Positions 1-9,224 of a DNA stretch of 64,000 nucleotides are shown here, in pieces. The notes under the pieces were generated by a model. The model was not told where the DNA came from and ran no database searches. It saw only the letters and a program-made list of their open reading frames with translations. The stretch is from Rickettsiales bacterium (GTDB taxonomy: Bacteria; Pseudomonadota; Alphaproteobacteria; Rickettsiales; JAJNBL01). The stretch lies in assembly GCA_021156175.1 (NCBI GenBank), contig JAJNBL010000001.1, positions 434,001-498,000 on the forward strand, written 5' to 3'. Each line of letters starts with the position of its first letter. Positions within the stretch are counted from its first letter, which is position 1. The position numbers and the translations under genes were made by a program.

Positions 1-118
1 GGATGAGCTCGACACTCTACATACTGCAAATCAATTCCATATTCAGGATGTTTTGTCGCGCGAAAAACAAGCAAAAATATGGCTGGAACAGTATATACGT
101 ACTCACCAGAAATTGTGA
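1..118 (+). CDS. C-terminal fragment of an unidentified protein (cut by window start)
   Basis: An open frame runs from the window edge to a TGA at 116-118 and encodes 38 residues rich in charged and aromatic residues, ending REKQAKIWLEQYIRTHQKL. It has no upstream limit in this window, and the next 127 bases hold only the convergent end of tesA. The helical, amphipathic composition looks like a real C-terminus, but no family can be named. It could also be chance open frame. Confidence 0.4.
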   Translation, partial: DELDTLHTANQFHIQDVLSREKQAKIWLEQYIRTHQKL

Positions 119-245
119 TTGTAGCCGCTAGCCTAAATGCCTAAACTATATTCGTACCTATATTGTTTTCCTTAAGAAACGTTAGGAGCACAAATGAGGG
201 CACATCCACATCGCCGCCAATTATTTCACAAACAATTTCAAGACC

Positions 246-893
246 TTATTTCACTTTGGCGTGTCCCTTAGGGCCATTAGGAAGATCTTTCAACAAGCGT
301 AAGCCCAAATTTTTTGCAATCATCTTACTGCCTTCTGGGGTTGGGTGAATGCCATCACTTTGCATGAGAGCCTTACTGCCAAATGTTTCTTCGAGCAGAA
401 ATGGATAGAGAGGTACAGTATATTTCTTTGCTAAATCAGGGTAAATTTTATTGAAGCTTTCTCTATATTCAATGCCTAAATTAGCCGGTGCCGTAACGGA
501 GGAAAGTATCACCGGAATTTTCTTTTCCTTGGCTACGGCAAGCATTGCATCAAGGTTTTCGTATGTTATCTCTGGCGAAAAGCCACGCAATACATCGTTG
601 CCACCAAGCGCAATCACAACCATATCAGGATTATATTTCTTTAGTGTCCATTCAAACCTGCTCCGCCCGCTTGTGGTGGTATCGCCGGATACACCGCCAT
701 TAATGACTCTGATATTATGGCCTTTTTCACGGAAAAAATTTTCTAACTGCACCGGCAGTGAATCCTGCGCAGCAAGACCATAACCTGCTGTAATACTATC
801 ACCAAACAACAAAACGGAGGTTGAAGTTTTAGCCTGTGCATGAGATATTGCAATGAAATTGATAATGAATAAAAACACAATGCGTGCAAACAT
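246..893 (-). CDS. tesA: Arylesterase / acyl-CoA thioesterase I, SGNH (GDSL) hydrolase, exported
   Basis: A 215-residue SGNH hydrolase. Starting at the ATG at 893, residues 1-20 form a signal peptide ending in AQA, so the enzyme is probably periplasmic. Block I FGDSITAGYGL carries the nucleophile Ser32, GGVSGDTTTSG is block II, ALGGND with Asn98 is block III, and DGIHP gives Asp179 and His182, so the triad is complete. Family members hydrolyse acyl thioesters and short esters. ATGs at 902 and 905 are also possible, but the signal peptide fits 893 best. The gene diverges from the ybbA-type ABC gene, and the two ATGs share the CATG at 891-894. This is the same neighbourhood as E. coli tesA-ybbA-ybbP. 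Confidence 0.92.
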   Translation of the reverse strand: MFARIVFLFIINFIAISHAQAKTSTSVLLFGDSITAGYGLAAQDSLPVQLENFFREKGHNIRVINGGVSGDTTTSGRSRFEWTLKKYNPDMVVIALGGNDVLRGFSPEITYENLDAMLAVAKEKKIPVILSSVTAPANLGIEYRESFNKIYPDLAKKYTVPLYPFLLEETFGSKALMQSDGIHPTPEGSKMIAKNLGLRLLKDLPNGPKGHAKVK

Positions 894-1569
894 GGAACCC
901 ATCATCTCGCTCAATAATATATCTTTAACCCTGCCTGGCCCAGGCAAAGAACCTACGCCTATTCTACACAACATTACCATGCAGGTACAGCAGGGTGATG
1001 CGGTGAGTATAATAGGTCCATCGGGTTCCGGTAAAACTTCGCTTATGATGCTGATCGCAGGTATAGAAAAATCCACCAGCGGCACCATTATTGTGGCCGG
1101 TAATGATATTACTCATCTTGATGAAGATAAACTTGCTGATTTTCGCCGTAGAAACCTCAGCATTGTATTCCAGAATTTCCATCTGATTCCTACTATGACC
1201 GCACTCGAGAATGTTGAAATTGCCTTGGAACTTGCAGGATATAAGGATGCAGGAAAAATTGCTACGGAAAGCCTTCAAAGTGTTGGGCTGGAAAAACGTA
1301 TGGGGCACTATCCTGACCAACTATCAGGGGGTGAGCAACAGCGCGTAGCCCTGGCAAGGGCATTTGCTACTCGTCCAAAAATATTGCTGGCAGACGAACC
1401 GACTGGCAACCTCGATAGCGAGAATGGCAGGCATATAACGGAGCTTTTATTTAGCCTGAAGGATAAATACGATACAACACTCATACTCATTACCCATGAT
1501 AAGACGCTGGCACAAATGACATCACGTCAACTCGTCATGCAGGATGGGCGGCTACATGCAAACCAATAA
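892..1569 (+). CDS. ybbA: ABC transporter ATP-binding subunit, LolD/YbbA type
   Basis: A 225-residue ATPase of the MacB/LolD class. Walker A GPSGSGKT is at 42-49, signature LSGGEQQ at 144-150, Walker B ILLADE at 164-169, and the switch His in ITHD at about 202. All catalytic motifs are intact. It should pair with the FtsX-like permease that follows and overlaps it by 14 nt. An in-frame ATG at 853 would add 13 residues, but the protein family starts near [10 protein letters not shown]. Substrate is not known for YbbAP; release of membrane-bound hydrophobic compounds next to the esterase TesA has been suggested for homologues. Expression is from the compact divergent region shared with tesA. 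Confidence 0.93.
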   Translation: MEPIISLNNISLTLPGPGKEPTPILHNITMQVQQGDAVSIIGPSGSGKTSLMMLIAGIEKSTSGTIIVAGNDITHLDEDKLADFRRRNLSIVFQNFHLIPTMTALENVEIALELAGYKDAGKIATESLQSVGLEKRMGHYPDQLSGGEQQRVALARAFATRPKILLADEPTGNLDSENGRHITELLFSLKDKYDTTLILITHDKTLAQMTSRQLVMQDGRLHANQ

Positions 1570-4087
1570 TTTCTACTTATCATTGAAAATGGCAATGCAC
1601 GAACTCCGCCACGGATGGCGGCACTTTTCTGTGTTCGTCGCTTGTCTGGTTCTGGGCGTGGCTATTATGGCAAGTATCAATACATTGGGCGCAACAATAA
1701 AAACCTCATTAAACAACGAAGCACAAAGCCTGCTGGGTGGGGATATGGAAATCCACATAAGAGGTGTGGAAGCGACCCAAAAGCAGCGCGAATTTATAAC
1801 AAAATACGGCAATGTTTCTTACGTCGCGACATTGCGTTCCATGCTACATTCTGGCGATCAGCATACACTTGTTGAAATTAAAGCAATTGATGAAAATTAT
1901 CCACTTATAGGCACGCTGGATTTTAATGAAACGGTATCGAAGGAGGACGTATTTAGTAATAATGGCATTGCCGTCGATAGCATACTACTTTCACAGCTGG
2001 GTTTAACCCTTGGCGATATAGTAAAAATTGGGGAGTCGGATTACACCATCCGTGCTACCATCAAAACAGAACCGGATAGAGCTGTGCAGATTTTCAGCTT
2101 TGGACCAAGGGTCATGATGAGCCATGCATCACTTGCGCAGTCTAAATTGGTGAGTACATTCAGTCTTGTGGAACATCGTTATCGTGTGGTTACTCCGGGA
2201 AGTACAATTCTGGATACAAAATATGAGAAACAGATTGAAGGAGAGCTGCAAGCAGCATTTCCTGATACTTCATGGCAGGTAAGTATCGGAACAGATGGCA
2301 ATACGACGTTAAAACGCTTCCTTGACCAATTACTAGCCTTCATGACCCTCTCTGGTCTCTCCACTTTCCTCATTGCTGGTATCGGCATTGGGAGTTCGGT
2401 GCGCGCATATTTAGAAAAAAAATCCCAGACCATTGCTGTACTTAAAGTCCAGGGTGCATCACGTAAAACCGTATTATCTACTTATGCCAGTGTCATTGGT
2501 ATATTGGCATTATCGGGTGGTATTATGGGCGTCGTTATCGCAATGGTAGCAACAACCACTTTAATGCCATTGCTTGCAGCGGTTCTGCCCGCAATTAAAG
2601 GGCAAAACCGTATACATCTACCCGCCTCTTTATTAGCCTTATGGTATGGTGTCCTGATATCCTATTTATTTTCGATACCGGCTTTGTTAAGTGCCGTGAA
2701 CGTGCGTCCCTCTTTATTATTCCGCAGTAAAATAGCGGCTCTACGCTTTCAGAACGACAAAACTGTACGTATTGCCATCGCGATATTTTCTACATTATTG
2801 CTCATCACGTTATTCATAAATGCCAGTGACAAAATTTTTATTACGGGCGCTATTCTCGTCATAATGATTGCTTTTGCTTTGTTCGGATTATGTACGTTAT
2901 TTGTGCGTAAATTAACACGTACTATCCATGTCAGAAAACCATGGCTAAAACTTGCCCTGGGGAATATTCACCGTCCTGGCTCTGCTACGGGTACGGTCAT
3001 TTTTGCTATCGGGATAAGCCTGACCGTTTTGATTGCACTCACGCTCACGGAAGCTAATTTCCAGGCCAGAATACAACAACTGATGGAAGAAAAAGCACCT
3101 TCCTTGTTCCTGATTGACATCCAACCACACCAAAAGGACGATATACAGAAATTATTGCTTGAGTATGCTAGCCCAGAAAAAGTGATGCTTTACCCTATGG
3201 TGCGCGGACGTATTACTGCGATTGCAGGCGCACCTGTGGATGAAACAAAAATCGATGATGATATTCAGTGGGCTGTGAGTGGCGACCGTGGACTGAGCTA
3301 TAGTGACTCCCCACCTCCGAATGCCAAGTTTACAAAAGGCGGATGGTGGCCGGAGGATTATAAGGGAAAACCGTTGCTTTCAGTGGATGAGCGCTTTCTT
3401 GGCGGTATGGGAATTGATATTGGGGATACTATAACTGTTACCATATTAGGTGAGGAGTTAACTGCAACAATAGCCAGTGCCCGGGAGATTGACTATTCTA
3501 CTTTCCAGATGAACTTTGCAATGATGTTTTCTCCCGGGGTTATTGAAGAATTTCCCCATACTAGTCTTGCCACAATTCATCTTGATAAAAATAACGACAA
3601 AGAATTTGAACTTGTAGCACGCATTGCCAAAGATTTCCCAAGTGTCAGTGCTTTCCGCACGAAAGAGGTCGTTCAACTGGTGCAAAATATCACACAACAT
3701 ATCGCAACCGCATTGCGTATCACCGTTGCCATCAGTCTACTGGCAGGATTACTTGTACTGACGAGCGCACTTAGCGCGACTATCCAGCAGCGGCTTTATG
3801 ATGTAGCAATATTAAAAGTGCTGGGTATACGAAGAAAGGATATATTAAAAAGTTGCACCGCAGAATGGATGTTGCTTGCCCTGATTACTTCTGTCATTGC
3901 CGCGAGTATCGGCACCTTTGGAGCTTGGTTGATAAACTCCCGCCTGCGTGGGCAGGAATTTTACCTTATGCCGCACGTCACATTAGTGACAATCCTAGCC
4001 TGTGTTTTAGTAATATGGATAATAGGGTATAGCGGTAATCGGAGGTTATTTAGCTTCCGGCCATCAAGTCTGCTTAGGAATGAGTAA
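1556..4087 (+). CDS. ybbP: FtsX-like ABC transporter permease, YbbP type
   Basis: An 843-residue inner-membrane permease with two FtsX-like units, as in E. coli YbbP. An N-terminal helix (about 15-40) is followed by a periplasmic domain, then helices near 260-300, 310-345 and 355-385; a central pair lies near 410-450, and a second FtsX block of three helices ends the protein at about 710-830. The start at 1556 gives a 14-nt overlap with the ATPase gene; an ATG at 1544 is also in frame. The overlap implies translational coupling. The gene ends 7 nt from the end of the convergent adhesin gene with no clear terminator between. Family membership is firm; transported substrate unknown. Confidence 0.9.
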   Translation: MQTNNFYLSLKMAMHELRHGWRHFSVFVACLVLGVAIMASINTLGATIKTSLNNEAQSLLGGDMEIHIRGVEATQKQREFITKYGNVSYVATLRSMLHSGDQHTLVEIKAIDENYPLIGTLDFNETVSKEDVFSNNGIAVDSILLSQLGLTLGDIVKIGESDYTIRATIKTEPDRAVQIFSFGPRVMMSHASLAQSKLVSTFSLVEHRYRVVTPGSTILDTKYEKQIEGELQAAFPDTSWQVSIGTDGNTTLKRFLDQLLAFMTLSGLSTFLIAGIGIGSSVRAYLEKKSQTIAVLKVQGASRKTVLSTYASVIGILALSGGIMGVVIAMVATTTLMPLLAAVLPAIKGQNRIHLPASLLALWYGVLISYLFSIPALLSAVNVRPSLLFRSKIAALRFQNDKTVRIAIAIFSTLLLITLFINASDKIFITGAILVIMIAFALFGLCTLFVRKLTRTIHVRKPWLKLALGNIHRPGSATGTVIFAIGISLTVLIALTLTEANFQARIQQLMEEKAPSLFLIDIQPHQKDDIQKLLLEYASPEKVMLYPMVRGRITAIAGAPVDETKIDDDIQWAVSGDRGLSYSDSPPPNAKFTKGGWWPEDYKGKPLLSVDERFLGGMGIDIGDTITVTILGEELTATIASAREIDYSTFQMNFAMMFSPGVIEEFPHTSLATIHLDKNNDKEFELVARIAKDFPSVSAFRTKEVVQLVQNITQHIATALRITVAISLLAGLLVLTSALSATIQQRLYDVAILKVLGIRRKDILKSCTAEWMLLALITSVIAASIGTFGAWLINSRLRGQEFYLMPHVTLVTILACVLVIWIIGYSGNRRLFSFRPSSLLRNE

Positions 4088-4094
4088 TGAATGT

Positions 4095-7000
4095 TTATTC
4101 GGAATCATCTTCTTTTTGATTCTGGTCTTCCGTATTTTCTGTATCAACCACTACTTTACCAGGTTGATTACCCTTTATTTGCTCATTATCTAATATTAGT
4201 AAAAGATCTGAGAAAAGAGTACCTTCTCTACTAGTGTTCCCGCGTGAATCTATTTTCACCTCTCCATGGTTATCCAAATCCATGTGTTGAAATACTGTCT
4301 CTACCGTTCTTACCAAATCTAAGGTGTTCTTATTCACTGGCATTACCACAGAAGGTGGAACAGATGATGATGGATGTGTAGGCACTTCAGGTAATGGAGT
4401 TGTTGGCCCTGGCGTAGGAACAACTGGTGACGATGGCGATGGTGTTGGGGTCAAGGGTACCGGATCAACCGTTAAGTCTCCAGGGTCTAGAGTAAATGTA
4501 TATCCAAGCGGTGTTGCCAATGTTCCCACTGTAGCCGTTAAGGCACCAGGATAAATACCTGCCGTATCCGCTGTAGTATAGGTTGTGTTGAAGAGTGCTG
4601 CACCTGTCAATCCGATATTCGTTAGTGTATCATCCCCAATCAGTCCATTTTGGAATGTTAGAGATCCCGTTCCATCAAATATTTCTCCGGCAATGATAGA
4701 ACCATCATCAACTTTATACGTCAGTGTCGGTATAGTAGACGTACCATAAATAAAGCGGTTTCCGGCCCCAATCGTTGCAGGGACATTCATTGTCAATGTT
4801 TTATTAAAATCACTCGCATCGGGTAGTAAACCATCCCGCGTATTATTGGCCGGATCAGATGAATAGACCAGCCAACGCCCATTGGATGCCGTTAAGGCTG
4901 TAGCTCCAGCACTATTTGTGAAATCATTGCCAGCAGAAAGGACAATCGCATTATTTGCACCTTGTGCCGCTATGGCATGATTAAGAATAATATCTCCTCC
5001 AACATTTACGAGAATAGTATCTGCTGTCGTAATCGCTGCTTCATTGATAAAATCATTTCCCGATAAAAATGTTACAGGATCATCCCACACAGCACGATAG
5101 TTGCTGATGGTTGCACCATCCGCACGCCCCAATACCAGGCTTTCCCATCCATCAGTGATATTATCTAATCCTGCGGAACTAATGATAATATCTCCCGCAC
5201 CGCCCCCCACTGTCATCGTACTAGCAACCAGAGTAGGTTTTAAAGTTAATACCCCACTACCGGCTACGGTATCATTAAGCGTAAAAGCTTCGGCTATTAA
5301 GGTAAGGTCGTCCATATCCGTAGTGCTATCTAAGGTAATAGCTACTTCCCCGGCATCAAGCGAAAGGCTGTGGCCGTTACCATCCAAGGCTTCCGAGAAA
5401 GTAATGTTGCCGTCGTCCGTCGTGATGCTGATATCAGAAGATAATTCGGTATTGCCAGCGAAGGTAAAAGTGGCTGCCGGATCGGCTACACCTTGGTTTC
5501 CTGCCAGTACAATAGCATTCGTAACATTCGTTGCGTCTTTAGTGAATGTTACAGGCGATTTCCAGTTGCTATACGCATTAAGCGTCATTGCTCCTGTGCC
5601 GGTACTCTGGCCAAAAATGACATTACTCCAGCCCGTTCCCAAGAAATCTAACTCTGAGCTGGCGAGGTTTAATGTTCCTGCACCACCGGCAAGACCAATA
5701 GACGCAGTGGTATCCGATGGCCGTAGGGTTAAATTGCCTGTACCGTTTAACGCGGCACTTAATGTTAAGTTATCCGATTCGATGATCGCAGTATTTGCAC
5801 CGAAATTCTGTGCCCCTGCAATCGTCATTAGTCCTGAACCATTACGAAGCGTAAGATTATCATTCCATGTATAGGCATTGGCGTTGAAAGCCCCTGCACC
5901 ATCGTTACGACCAATCGTGATACTGTTCCAACCATTGGTAAGTTGGTTTAATTCCGTTGTGGTGAGATTTATTGTTCCTGCGCCACCCGCAAGGCCAATA
6001 GTTCCCGCCGTAGTTTGTGGTTGGATTACTAAGTTCCCTGTGCCAGTGAATGTATTATCAATCCGCAAATCGCCATCACTAATGATGGAAACCATATGTG
6101 CGCCAAAATTTTGTGCCTGTGCAAACCGGATTTGGCCGCTTAATGTTTGGAACTCTACCGGGTTAAGCCATGTATAGGCATTGACTATAATAGATGCAGT
6201 GCTGTCTGCTCTTCCAAAATTAATTCCTTGCCAACCTGTACCAATACGCCCAAGTTCTGTAGCATCAAGGTTAATTATACCACTTGCCCCTGCCAGCCCG
6301 GTTGTTAGCCCTGCTGCCCCATTTGGATAAAATGTAAGAGTGCCAGTTCCAATTAAACCCGCATTAATGACAGGATTGTGAGCGATGTTAAAAGTTAGGT
6401 TATTCGCTCCCATATTTTGGTCACCGGCAATCGTAAAAATGCCACTATTAGAACGTAATTCCAGGGGTGCATTCCAGGTATAGGCATTAACCGTCCTTGC
6501 TCCCGTATCTGTGAAACCCCCTATATGAATATTACCCCAACCCGCTTGAATATGATTAAGTTCTGTCGTATCCAGATTGAGCGTTCCTGCACCTCCAGCT
6601 AATCCAATGGTTGTAGTAATGCTTACCGGCATGATTGTCAAAGTACCTGATCCCGTCACATCCGCATTCATTGCAAGATTGTTTGTCTGAATCGTGAGAT
6701 TGTTTGCCCCCAGATTCTGATTACCTGCGATGGTAACAGCGGCAACACTATTCGGAACGAGTTCCAAAGAAGTGTTCCACGTATAAGCATTAAGGGTAAT
6801 TGCCCCCGCACTTGTAATTTGAACAGCATTCCACCCGGGTTTTATACGGTCTAGGCTGGCCGCCGGTAGCTGTATTGCACCTGTACCACCGGCTATCCCT
6901 AGTGTTGAGGTACTATTGTTACTTATCGTTAATCTGCCTGTGCCTGTAAGATCGTTATTGAGTGCTAAATTGGTTGTCACTAGTGTTAAATTATTCGAAC

Positions 7001-9158
7001 CTAGATTCTGATCTCCAGCAATCGTCAATGCACTAGAGCCATTATGCAGCCGTATAGGAGTATTCCATGTATAAGCATCGACTGTTAATGCTTCCGCACT
7101 GCCATCCCCTATCTGAACACTGCCCCAACCGGATTTAATATGATTGAGTTCTGTCGTATCCAAATTCAGCGTACCTGCTCCCCCTGCTAAACCGAGCGTT
7201 ATGAAACTTAAGTCAGGAGGCTTGATAATTAAAGTACCTGTACCACTCAAATCACCATTTACGGAAAGATTTCGTGTGGTAATCGTAAGTGCACTACTTC
7301 CTGTATTTTGATTTCCGTTTATCTCGATGAGTCCCGTATTCGACGTAAGCGAAAGAAGAGCAGACCAGTTATAGGTTCCCAGGTCAATCTTTCCTGTTCC
7401 TGTTGTGATTCCAAATGCGATGCCATCCACACTATTTTGAATATGTCCAAGATCCGTTGTACTTAGGTTGATAGTTCCAGCTCCCCCCGCGACCCCGATG
7501 GTGGTTGAAGCCGTTTTAGGTTGGAAATTCACATTAAATGCTCCTGCGGTGGAATGGCTAATATCTGCATTCAGAAAGACATCGCCATTGCTAATGAAAT
7601 TAAGCGTACTATTTCCGCTGATAGGCTGATTGACGATAATATTGTTATGGGCATTCAAGGTTAATGTCCGTGAGGCTGTCCAGGTAATGGGGGCATCGAC
7701 GGTGATATTACCCTGCTGTGTTCCTGTAGCGCGCGTCTGCACAGTTACGTTAGCGGATGCCAATGCATTCTGGAGTGTTGTCACATTAAGATTAGATGCA
7801 GCATTATCAGCATTCGGCTGAAATGGTGTTACTGCCGTTACCGCACTATCCGCATTGGCAGAAATCACGATATCTGTTGGGTCAAGAAGCAACGTCCCTG
7901 TTTCTCCGCGAGGCGCCAGCAGATCTACAGTCCCACGGAAATCAAGATGGACCTTACCTGAAACCTCAGCTAGTCCTCCATTCCCTCCCTGCGCACCACC
8001 TTTCGCAGAAATATGTCCTTTGTACGATGTATCATTATCTGCCCAAATGATAACCCTCCCACCATCACCGTTACGCACTCCATCCGCTTTGATAATTACG
8101 TCTTTCTCAACAGTCGTATATTTTGCCGTTGGAGTGCTTCCCCCGCCTTGATATGCTCCCCCGACTTGTACCTTACCTCCCCCCGTGTTTCCGGAAGCAT
8201 TTATCCGTGTACCAGATTGTAGTTTAACCTTATCTGCTGTGATAAGCACCCTCCCACCTTTTTCCCCTGCATCTTTTCCTGAAACATCAAGCTTTGCTTG
8301 GACTGTCACGGTACTTGAGCCATTTTTAATAGCCTTGTCTGCTGCAATGATAATTTTTCCACCCTGCTGTGAGATAGTGGGTGCTTTGAGCTCCCCTTTC
8401 ACCTCTACGAGACTATCAACGATTTGTTTTCCTGATGCTGCAGTGAGTGCAACCGTTCCTCCTTCAGTAGCAAGCGTTCCCGAATTAGCAAGCAACTGTT
8501 TTCTAACCTGATCGCTTACTGCAATCCCCATAATCTGGTTGCCGTAGAGATCAACTACTGCCGTGTCACCGGAAGCTAAATGTACCGTGCCAAGCCTTGC
8601 CTGAATCACTCCATGATTAATGACATTCGGCGCTACCAAACCTATCAATCCTGCGTCTTTGGCTGTAATAGTACCTTCATTGATAATGGCAGCATTGGGA
8701 TTTCCTGGGCGGTTGAAATCTCCTTTTCCTGCCATAAAGTTTTGTGTGGAAATATCCGCTGTCGTTGCTACCAGTTTATTGACATCGACGGTTGCGGTAC
8801 GGGTAAAAAGAACGCCATTAGGGTTTGATATAATCACATTACCATTTGCTTTTACGCTACCATAAATCTGTGATGGATTTGCGTTTTTTACCCGATTCAA
8901 TATTACCGCATTAGCCGAAGGCTGATGGAATTGGGTTTGCTCGTTTGGTGCGATATCAAAACTTTGCCAATCTACAACGGCACGATCCGTTTTTTGATGG
9001 ATATCCAGCTTATTTCCGTTAGAAAAAGTGGTTGCCACGCCGCCCACAACAGTGGCACCTTTAGGGTTTGCCCATGCTATATCGATGCAAAGTACATAGA
9101 ATAATACTGTGATTATTCCCTTTATCCCAATATCTTTTTGATTGTGTCTATCCCTCAT
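4095..9158 (-). CDS. Two-partner secretion exoprotein (filamentous haemagglutinin-like adhesin, TpsA)
   Basis: A 1687-residue exported protein. A long signal peptide ends in IAWA at residue 30. Residues 31-270 are the TPS (haemagglutination activity) domain, with the NPNG motif at 112-115. A glycine-rich beta-helical region follows to about 430, then eight copies of a unit of about 100 residues (roughly 545-1355), each with a GLAGGAGTLNL-type strand and usually NAYTWN. Residues 1500-1565 resemble an MBG-like domain, 1570-1605 are Pro/Ser/Thr-rich, and an acidic tail ends the protein. It should be carried across the outer membrane by the TpsB encoded just upstream (66-nt gap). No C-terminal toxin domain is evident, so an adhesin is likelier than a CDI toxin. 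Target unknown. Confidence 0.92.
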   Translation of the reverse strand: MRDRHNQKDIGIKGIITVLFYVLCIDIAWANPKGATVVGGVATTFSNGNKLDIHQKTDRAVVDWQSFDIAPNEQTQFHQPSANAVILNRVKNANPSQIYGSVKANGNVIISNPNGVLFTRTATVDVNKLVATTADISTQNFMAGKGDFNRPGNPNAAIINEGTITAKDAGLIGLVAPNVINHGVIQARLGTVHLASGDTAVVDLYGNQIMGIAVSDQVRKQLLANSGTLATEGGTVALTAASGKQIVDSLVEVKGELKAPTISQQGGKIIIAADKAIKNGSSTVTVQAKLDVSGKDAGEKGGRVLITADKVKLQSGTRINASGNTGGGKVQVGGAYQGGGSTPTAKYTTVEKDVIIKADGVRNGDGGRVIIWADNDTSYKGHISAKGGAQGGNGGLAEVSGKVHLDFRGTVDLLAPRGETGTLLLDPTDIVISANADSAVTAVTPFQPNADNAASNLNVTTLQNALASANVTVQTRATGTQQGNITVDAPITWTASRTLTLNAHNNIIVNQPISGNSTLNFISNGDVFLNADISHSTAGAFNVNFQPKTASTTIGVAGGAGTINLSTTDLGHIQNSVDGIAFGITTGTGKIDLGTYNWSALLSLTSNTGLIEINGNQNTGSSALTITTRNLSVNGDLSGTGTLIIKPPDLSFITLGLAGGAGTLNLDTTELNHIKSGWGSVQIGDGSAEALTVDAYTWNTPIRLHNGSSALTIAGDQNLGSNNLTLVTTNLALNNDLTGTGRLTISNNSTSTLGIAGGTGAIQLPAASLDRIKPGWNAVQITSAGAITLNAYTWNTSLELVPNSVAAVTIAGNQNLGANNLTIQTNNLAMNADVTGSGTLTIMPVSITTTIGLAGGAGTLNLDTTELNHIQAGWGNIHIGGFTDTGARTVNAYTWNAPLELRSNSGIFTIAGDQNMGANNLTFNIAHNPVINAGLIGTGTLTFYPNGAAGLTTGLAGASGIINLDATELGRIGTGWQGINFGRADSTASIIVNAYTWLNPVEFQTLSGQIRFAQAQNFGAHMVSIISDGDLRIDNTFTGTGNLVIQPQTTAGTIGLAGGAGTINLTTTELNQLTNGWNSITIGRNDGAGAFNANAYTWNDNLTLRNGSGLMTIAGAQNFGANTAIIESDNLTLSAALNGTGNLTLRPSDTTASIGLAGGAGTLNLASSELDFLGTGWSNVIFGQSTGTGAMTLNAYSNWKSPVTFTKDATNVTNAIVLAGNQGVADPAATFTFAGNTELSSDISITTDDGNITFSEALDGNGHSLSLDAGEVAITLDSTTDMDDLTLIAEAFTLNDTVAGSGVLTLKPTLVASTMTVGGGAGDIIISSAGLDNITDGWESLVLGRADGATISNYRAVWDDPVTFLSGNDFINEAAITTADTILVNVGGDIILNHAIAAQGANNAIVLSAGNDFTNSAGATALTASNGRWLVYSSDPANNTRDGLLPDASDFNKTLTMNVPATIGAGNRFIYGTSTIPTLTYKVDDGSIIAGEIFDGTGSLTFQNGLIGDDTLTNIGLTGAALFNTTYTTADTAGIYPGALTATVGTLATPLGYTFTLDPGDLTVDPVPLTPTPSPSSPVVPTPGPTTPLPEVPTHPSSSVPPSVVMPVNKNTLDLVRTVETVFQHMDLDNHGEVKIDSRGNTSREGTLFSDLLLILDNEQIKGNQPGKVVVDTENTEDQNQKEDDSE
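5096..7526 (-). repeat. Tandem ~300-bp coding repeats in the TpsA adhesin
   Basis: About eight diverged tandem units of close to 300 bp encode the beta-helical stalk. Anchors of type LAGGAGTLNLDTTELNHI begin near residues 555, 657, 754, 853, 955, 1055, 1155 and 1317; all but the last step are close to 100 residues. Two units (657 and 853) share an identical anchor while their neighbours differ, which suggests recombination between units. Copy number could vary between strains. Confidence 0.8.
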
Positions 9159-9224
9159 AATACAATTATATATCGCATAAATTAACCAATCATTAATTGA
9201 TTAACTTATTTTATATATAACATC

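Noticed and set aside
194-271. 25-codon frame with AGGAG before its ATG
   Set aside because: Too short, unrecognised and overlapping the 3' end of tesA.
4095-4400. CDI-type toxin at the TpsA C-terminus
   Set aside because: The tail is Pro-rich and acidic, has no VENN-like motif or toxin domain, and no immunity gene follows; an EF-hand-like DLDNHGEVKID was judged too weak.
5101-5874. 257-residue frame opposite tpsA, with further ones at 5878-6177 and 7630-8511
   Set aside because: They lie antisense to the adhesin repeats, mirror its periodicity, and have no ribosome site or recognisable domain.
9159-9224. AT-rich partial dyad between tpsB and tpsA as a terminator or promoter
   Set aside because: The dyad is short and imperfect and lies inside an operon with a 66-nt gap.
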